From Liquidambar formosana (Eukaryota > Streptophyta > Magnoliopsida > Saxifragales > Altingiaceae): a stretch of DNA of 64,000 nt. The DNA lies in NCBI GenBank assembly GCA_039720395.1, contig CM077829.1, positions 21,240,685-21,304,684 of the forward strand, in the 5' to 3' direction. Of this stretch, positions 57,157-64,000 are shown one piece after another (within the stretch, counting starts at the first letter, position 1; each line of letters opens with the position of its first letter). Both the position numbers and the translations under genes were made by a program. The notes under the pieces were generated by a model. It saw only the letters and a program-made list of their open reading frames with translations. It had not been told where the DNA came from and searched no databases.

Positions 57157-57454
57157 GTAGTACATGATTAATTCATTTAATATAGCTAAGGGTACTAGGC
57201 AAAAGAGGTTGATAGCTTTCACCCCAACACTTGCAATTAGGAAAACCAAGGTTGAAACTAGGCCGATCATTGGCAAGGATACATCGAGGGACAATCAAGC
57301 CTATCATGCAACAATTTGTGCACATAATGCAATAATTAAAAGCACACAATCAAGTGGATGCATGTGATTGATTTTAATTAAATATAATAAATTAGTTTAG
57401 CCCAATTAAACTTTATAGAGTCTAACCCACAAGTCCCCAATGGAGTCACCAAAC
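57157..57454 (-). mobile_element. Gypsy copy F, 5' leader and primer site
   Basis: Matches 23194-23490 with many changes: aagggtac-rich leader, cacacaatcaag, then aagtccccaatggagtcaccaaac, a decayed Arg-type primer site. It lies right of the Copia C insertion; its left neighbour before that insertion was 46631-47446. Confidence 0.8.
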
Positions 57455-57872
57455 TATGAACCCCAGAAAGTGGCCTACATGATTGAAAAAAAATTAGTTT
57501 TGAAAAAGAAAAGGAGTTGCCACCTTATTTTTTAAAGGAAACAAGGAAAACCCTAAAAACACTTTATTTTAAAGAAAAAAATTGAATGACCTCATGTTTA
57601 AAAAGGAAAGGCAAAAATAGTCTTTTGGAAACCAAAGAAATTGGGGATTCGGAGGCTTAATTATGACATGGGAAAGGTTCTAGGCAAAGTCTATAGGCAC
57701 CCATGTCACCCTTTCAGCCTCCTGGTTTATTTAGGCTAAATTAAGATCTTACCATACAAAAATCAACAAGTATATCATCACAAGATAGTATGCATATCAT
57801 TCATTCATCCATACAATTAAATAAATAAAATAAAACAGAAGAAAGGGAAAGAAAAGAAACCTAGGATACTTC
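57455..57872 (-). mobile_element. Gypsy copy F, start of 5' LTR
   Basis: Begins tatgaacccc (mutated tgtgaacccc) and follows the LTR pattern to ggaaagaaaagaaacctaggatact. There it is cut by Copia LTR D at 57873. The rest of F is beyond D, G and E, outside the window or deleted. Confidence 0.8.
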
Positions 57873-58470
57873 TGTAGGGAATCGAACTAGAAGGAAAAAT
57901 CAAAGTGCGGAATACAAAAATTTTTCCTACAATTCCACAGCCCATGAACCTAACTATGCATTAATACAAAACATAAACCCTAATTACAAAGAAGGTTAGA
58001 ATACTTATAGTTTGAAATTCTTCTTCCTTTGCTACAAGCTATGAATCCGGACAGTAAAGAATAAGCAGTCTAAGTGTACTGCCTCGAACGATATCCACAC
58101 CTAGCTTGAGCTTTGAGTCCTTTCTTCTTTCTTCCTTGTTCCTGCTAGAGGTGGAGAAGAGGAGAGAGAAAGGGGGAAAGCCTTGTGAATTTCGGCCAGC
58201 ACTTGGGAGTCACAAGTGTGATGATATCACACATCACAAGAGGCTATATATAGCCTCTATTAGGGTCGGCTTTGAGGAGGACTCCAATCCCTAATTAGTT
58301 TTGTGTAATTTCTCTAAATTACACAATAACACCTCTAGTTTGTATCTTATGCAACCTTGCCCCTTAAGAACTATTCTTTTATTAACTCAAACCTTTTCTC
58401 TCATAGACTTTAAAGCTCTCTTAGCATGATCACTATGTGACCCATTGGGGTCACATCATCAAGTAGTAGG
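57873..58470 (-). mobile_element. Copia LTR piece D, cut by Gypsy LTR G
   Basis: Plus-strand start tgtagggaatcgaac (reverse of a Copia LTR end). It contains the gaggtggagaagaggagagag leader region and ends within the LTR at aagtagtagg, where the next base begins Gypsy LTR G. It is clearly diverged from the B and C LTRs. The remaining part of D should lie beyond the window if G is an intact insertion. Confidence 0.8.
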
Positions 58471-61400
58471 TGTGGGCCCTAGAAAATTAAGGCCCACGAG
58501 GGTTGAAAAGGAAAATAGGTTTGAAAACGAAAAGGAGTCGCCACCTTGTTTTTAAAGGAAACAAGGAAAACCCTAAAAACCAATTTTGTTTTAAGAAAAC
58601 AAAAGAATGACTCCATGTTTAAAAAGGAAAGGCAAAAACAGTCTTTTGGAAACCAAAGAAATCGTGGATTCGGAGACTAAGTTATGACATAGGAAGGTTC
58701 TAGGCATGGCCTATAGGCACCCATGTCACCCTTTCGGTCTCTTAGTTCATTTGAGCTAAATCAAGATCTTACCATGTAAAAATCAGCAAGATATCATCAC
58801 AAGAGTTGCATGCATATCATATATCCATCCATAACAAACATACAAAACAAAGAAAAACTAAACTAAACTAGGATACTTAGATCCTAGGGCGGACTTGAAC
58901 CTCACGGAGAGCGCCTACGTACTATGTATGGAAATACATGGATCAAAGTCCACGTAGTTCGAAAGGGAATAGGGTTATAACCTAATAGAGGCCTATGGTA
59001 AACCCTAAGTTTCCTTTCAAGAAAAACATGGTAAGTTTCCAAAAATGAATGATTCTCAAAGCTCTTTAGTAAATATGGAATTTGATAAAGATAGAAACTT
59101 CGATTTAAAAAGGTATTTTTTAAGGAAAGGAAACTATAAGGATTGCCATGTTCCCCTATTAGGAAATAACCCTAGGAGGGGAGAAAGGGAAAGTTTCAAG
59201 GAAAGGAAAGTAAGGTGAATTAGGGCACCTTCATACCCAACTTACCTTAAGCGAAAGCAACCTGTCAAAATAACCACCCTATTGCATAGGGTAATTACCT
59301 TATTTGCAATATTTCATCTTGCAATAGCCAAAATAACCACCCCACATTGGTGGGGTAGTTGCACCTGTTGTACCTGTCAAGCACCTGCAATTTCCATGCA
59401 AAATATACCAAAAATACCAACCAACCAAGCTAGTTCCTAATCAAGCAATTATCATGCTTAAACATAGGCTAACACATGCTCAAAATATGGCAATAAGAAC
59501 AATGGACAAATCTGGATAGAATTGAAATAAGGCTTAAAATCAACCACAAGTCATGCAAACAACATGAATCATAAGCTAACTAAAACCCTAATTCAGCCCT
59601 TTATACAATGACATGCAAACAACCCTAAAATCAACTAATATGAATGCAAAAACATCATAGTTATCTAATATGCAACACATATGCAGCAACTATGAAGAAA
59701 AAACTAAAGAGAAATCCTAAGCTATCATGCTATATGCAACTTCCCTAAAACAAGGATGAATGAAACCCTAGAATTACAATGGTGCATAAAATCACATGGA
59801 ATAACATTCCAACATACTAAACAGCCCATGAATATCATCCTAAACATGCATACTAGCTAATAGAAACAGCAAAATATGATAAAAACATAAGCTTTAATAT
59901 GCAGAAGATTTATTTCATGCAAAAAACCAATTTTAGCACTAAGGAAACCCTAAAGTCCCAAACATGCAGTAAATCACATGGAATAACATTCTAGCATACT
60001 AAACAGCCCATGAATATTATCCTAAACATGCATACTAGCTAATAGAAATAGCAAAATATGATAAAAACATAAGCTTTAATATGCAGAAGATTTATTTCAT
60101 GCAAAAAACTAATTTTAGCACTAAGGAAACCCTAAAGTCCCAAACATGCAGTAAATCACATGGAATAACATTCTAGCATACTAAACAGCCCATGAATATT
60201 ATCCTAAACATGCATACTAGCTAATAGAAGCAACAAGACAAGATAAAAACATAAGCTTTAATATGCAAAAGAGTTATTTCATGCAGAAAACCAATTTTAG
60301 CACTAAGGAAACCCTAGAATCCCAAACATGCAGTAAATCACATGGAATAACACTCTAGCATACTAAACAGCCCATGAATATCATCCTAAGCATGCATAAT
60401 AGCTAATAGAAACAGCAAAACACAATAACAATATATGCTTTATCATGACATAATGCTATTCTATGCAAAACCCTAATTTAAAAGAGAGAAGAGGAGAAGA
60501 GAGGGTATACCTATGGTAAAGTCCCCTTTTTGCTGCTGTAGAGAGTCCTCCTTCTCTTGTGCACTGCTGGGAATTCCTTCCTTCAAGCCTTCAAGCCAAA
60601 CTCCAACCTTCCTTCAAGCTCTCTCTCTCACTCTCTCACTTAAAATTTAGGTTAAACTACCCTAAGGATGGCTATTATGGCCTCCAAGTCTCACACATGC
60701 CTCTCACTTCAGAAAATTGCCTCCCCTATTACTGAAGTATAAGGGGGTATTTATAGGGTTTGAGTGGAAACCCTCAATGGTTGGGATTAAAACCCTAGGT
60801 ATTGATCCAAGGGCTCTTAGAGGTTCCCTTGGGGCTCAAGTAGGTCAAAAAGGGCTAAAAATAGGGTTAAATAGCGGCTGGAGGCGAGCAAATTCGAGGA
60901 AATAGGATGGGAGCCGTGTCAACACTCAAAAAAGGAAAGTGGCTCGGGTGACCATCTTGGGCTGGGAAGCTAGCCGCCTGGGCCTAGGCATGGGTGGTCA
61001 CTCGAGGCCATGTCATCTTAAGCCCATTTTTGACCCTTTCGACTTCCAAATGTGTTTCAGGGTTCAAATCAACTCCAATTTTGACAAAACGAAAGCCAAA
61101 ACGACCGTGTTTTGAAGGGGAATGTAATTTGAGTCACTTGAGGGCAAGAAACCTTAGCCATGGCTGCATGGTTGGGTCCTACAAAGGTGGTTAACCGCTA
61201 TGCCTCACCATCGCTTAGCTTAGGTATGCACATAGGGTCGCACCGAATGCTTTCCAATTCGAAATTCAACCTCCCTAAACACATTTGGGGATGAAATTAA
61301 GACTAATCAAGGTCAAATGAGTAGTCATAGAGTAAAAATCATGAGCCGATTCGAGCTAACCCGAAATAGGTCTCTTAACCAACCTGAGCCATGTTGAGCC

Positions 61401-61713
61401 ATTCTAATCCCGAACCATCAATTCATCGAATTGAACCCATAAATACCTCAAATGCATCCATATGAACTCCAATTGGCAACTTGGAGATCATTTCAAGGTT
61501 AAATGGAAAGTTTGTGGCCTAAAAGACGATTATGCCCCTCAAGTCACAAAAGTTCTTATTAACCCTCAAGATCAACTCCAAATCGAACCAAAATTCATAC
61601 ACACCATCCTCAGGACCCTAAAAACTCAATGCAAAAGACTAGACTCGAAAAGGAAACAAAAAGACACATGAAATGACAAACCCTAGCTAAGGTGGCAAAA
61701 ATGGGGTGTAAAA
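58471..61713 (-). repeat. Gypsy LTR G (3' LTR of an element running out of the window)
   Basis: Begins tgtgggccc and ends ggggtgtaaaa; both ends are changed from the young element. It has 181 bp tandem units at 59882, 60063 and 60245 and a TATA context gggggtatttatagg (60743-60757). The palindrome at 60943-61006 has lost about 16 bp. Element sequence follows on the right, so it is the 3' LTR of a minus-strand copy inserted into D. Confidence 0.87.
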
Positions 61714-62622
61714 GAAGCCCCTCATCATACACAAACACAAAGGTACTCCTCATAAGTTCTACAGAACTCTTCTCATACTATATACTAGTTTCCCTGGGGG
61801 ACAGGATGAGGTATCCACAGCTTACATCGAACTACATTCGATGAAAGGTCTTCTCATACTACACCAGTCACGCTGGTGAATAATACGAGGTATCCATAGC
61901 TTACACCGAATCTGCGTTCGATGAAAGGTCTTCCCATACTACACCAGTCACGCTAGTGGATAATATGAGGTATCCATAGCTCACACCGAATCTGCATTCG
62001 ATGAAAGGTCTTCCCATACTACACCAGTCACGCTGGTGGATAATACGAGGTAACACTATGCCATCAAGGCTATTTCAAAACATGAGAAAGATACATCCTT
62101 CTCATATTCAAATCATCAAGGTTATCATTCAAATATCAAGGTAATCACATAACACGAGAAAGATCACGTCCTTTTCTTTCTCAAATCATCAAGGTAAACA
62201 CATACCATGGGAAAGATTGCATCTTTCAAACTATTAAGGCAAACATGAAAGATTGCATCTTTCTCGTATCAAACTCTCACGGTGAAAACATAGTATGAGA
62301 AAGATCGTGTCCTTCTTATATTCAAACCATCAAGGTAAACACAAATCATGGGAAAGATTGCATCTTTTAAGCTATCAAGGTAAGCATGTGATCATGAGAA
62401 AGATTGCATCTTTCTCTCACTAAGACAAAGGTAAGTTTCTACTTACCAACACTTAACAAGTTCACCAAGTCATCTCACATGGAGGCTATTCATGCCTCAA
62501 CTCAAATACCAACTCATATAGGAGACACATTCATCTCAGGAAAACAATCATTCACATGCACATAGGGAAAGTATCTTTATCCCAAATGACAACAAATCAT
62601 AGTGACATAGGAGGGAATTCAT
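61714..62622 (-). mobile_element. Gypsy copy G, 3' UTR with palindromic repeats
   Basis: Starts gaagcccctcat next to the LTR. It repeats the 80 bp units (ggtatcc at about 61809, 61889 and 61969) with palindromes caccagt...ctggtg and catcgaa...ttcgatg, then the catgagaaagat-type units to 62420. The number of units differs from the young element. It is cut at 62623 by Copia LTR E, so pol is not seen here. Confidence 0.83.
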
Positions 62623-64000
62623 TGTTGGGACTCAAAACTAGAGAGGAAAAATACAAAGGCGGAATTTAAAATTTTTCCTGTGATTCCCAAAACCATGAAT
62701 CTTAATTATGCTTAATACAAAAACCATAAACCTAACTACCAAGAGAGTTAGGGTACTTACAGTTGAACAATTCTTCTCCTTTATGCTCCAAGCTTTGTCT
62801 TCTGATTGAGCAGTCCAAGTGCACTGCCTCCAACAGTATCCACACCTAGCTTGAGCAAGTTGTCCTTTCCTTCTTCTTCCTTAGGGTTGCTAGAGGTGGA
62901 GAAGAAGGAGAGAGAGAGAGAGAGAGAGAGGTGAAATTTTCGGCCAGCACTTGGGAGCCTCCAAGAGTGCATCAAGTGATGATGTCATCACATCATAAAA
63001 GGCTTTAAATAGCCTCCAACTAGGGCCGGCCAAGGGGGGGGTCTCCAAACCCTAATCTAATTTGTGTAATTACTCTTAATTACACAATTAGCCCACTAGT
63101 TTGCATCAAATATAAATTAGGCCCTTAAAGAACTTTTCTTTAATCACTTATGCCCTTTCTCTCATAGACAATCAAGCTCTCTTAGCATGATCAGTGTGTG
63201 ACCCATTGGGTTCACATCATTAAGTAGTAGGGATAGCACGAAGTGTGCACAATGGAACACTTTCCATTAAGGGTCTAATTGAAACTCCTTTCAATTCCCT
63301 AATTGATTATAACTCATTTATATCAATTAGGGCTTCTACTAACCATGAGTAACACCTAGCATATGGCTCATGGTGTGGTCCTTAATGAGGTGAATAGTCA
63401 TTTACAAAGAACCCTTCTGTTATAGTTTACAGGTTACAATTCCATCCTTCCATCAACACAATGTCTCCAATTGAACTAATAGGACATGGAAGTCTGTCAA
63501 GTCCCTAGTTCAATTACTTTATACTCATTCATTAATATCAACTCAATGATGAACTTATGGAAACTCCTTTCCATATTCATTCTACCATGGGCCCATGGAT
63601 TTAATGAGTTATATTCAATGAATGCTGTATGAGACATTCACTCTCTTTTTCCTTAGAGTGATGGATTCCTTGTTGATCACTCACATGCCTTCACACACAT
63701 AGCAGTAGGGCCAATGAACACCCTTACAGACCCCTGAATAGGATCTGCACTTAGTGTTATCAAACTTCTAAAGCTACATGTATAAGACAACCATGGTGTC
63801 TCAGGTCTAAGGATTACTTGTACCACTATAACAATGAGAAACTGATTGACAGGTAGGTTAAAACTCCATTAAGTTTATCTCATATCTTTGGTCACATTCA
63901 GTGTACCTATTCTTATAATAGGCACCCACTTGTTGGTTGTAGTGTCTCCACACAAATAGCTTGAGACTAGCTATCCTCCTATAGAGTCAACCTAACAAGT
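62623..64000 (-). mobile_element. Copia LTR E, partial (cut by window end)
   Basis: Starts tgttgggactcaaaac and follows the Copia LTR in reverse. It has a long (ga)n run at 62908-62930 and a ggccggcc site near 63026. About 1378 of the usual roughly 1650 bases are present. Whether it is the 3' LTR of a full element cannot be seen. Confidence 0.88.

Overview
The window is eukaryotic plant repeat DNA. Every identifiable feature belongs to an LTR retrotransposon, and I see no independent host gene, rRNA, tRNA gene or CRISPR array. The mix of a very large Ty3/Gypsy element of the Tat/Ogre group with Ty1/Copia elements primed by initiator-Met tRNA points to a flowering plant, probably a dicot. Species cannot be read from this sequence.

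Centre of the window: a 20.6 kb Tat/Ogre-like element (6231-26829, transcribed on the minus strand) with 3.34 kb LTRs that are almost identical, a 5 bp target duplication gtctc, an Arg-tRNA-type primer site, an intact gag-protease frame (22744-19730), a probable 179 bp spliced intron (19733-19555), and an intact RT / RNase H / second RNase H / integrase frame (19577-16176). Between integrase and the 3' LTR it carries about 6.6 kb of extra DNA with two genes on the opposite (plus) strand. One is a seven-exon plant-mobile-domain gene (11435-14078, predicted 580 aa) and the other a single-exon gene of 428 aa (14555-15841). An 80 bp GC-rich palindrome precedes the LTR promoter and the second antisense gene, and a weaker version precedes the first. 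A hypervariable tandem-repeat 3' UTR (about 9787-10640) is built of short palindromes. This antisense gene module is the most interesting system in the window.

Nesting, left half: a Gypsy LTR fragment (1-2137) abuts an old Copia element A (2138-41677). Inside A lies a solo Copia LTR (5566-27828, target duplication aatgc), and inside that LTR lies the 20.6 kb Gypsy element. A's 3' LTR is also split by Copia B (30764-40258, minus strand, target duplication cctcc). A ends directly against a truncated, opposite-strand Gypsy copy H (41678-46630), which retains exon 1 of the antisense gene and a 3' LTR.

Nesting, right half: an unidentified, LTR-tail-like stretch (46631-47446) continues after Copia C (47447-57151) into the 5' end of a Gypsy element F. 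Copia C has identical-looking 1658 bp LTRs and target duplication gtcta, but no coding capacity. F's LTR (57455-57872) is cut by a Copia LTR piece D (57873-58470), which is cut by Gypsy LTR G (58471-61713) and its adjoining 3' UTR. That is cut in turn by Copia LTR E (62623 to the window end). Copia A and C are degenerate in the same way, so they look like members of a non-autonomous family moved by proteins supplied in trans.
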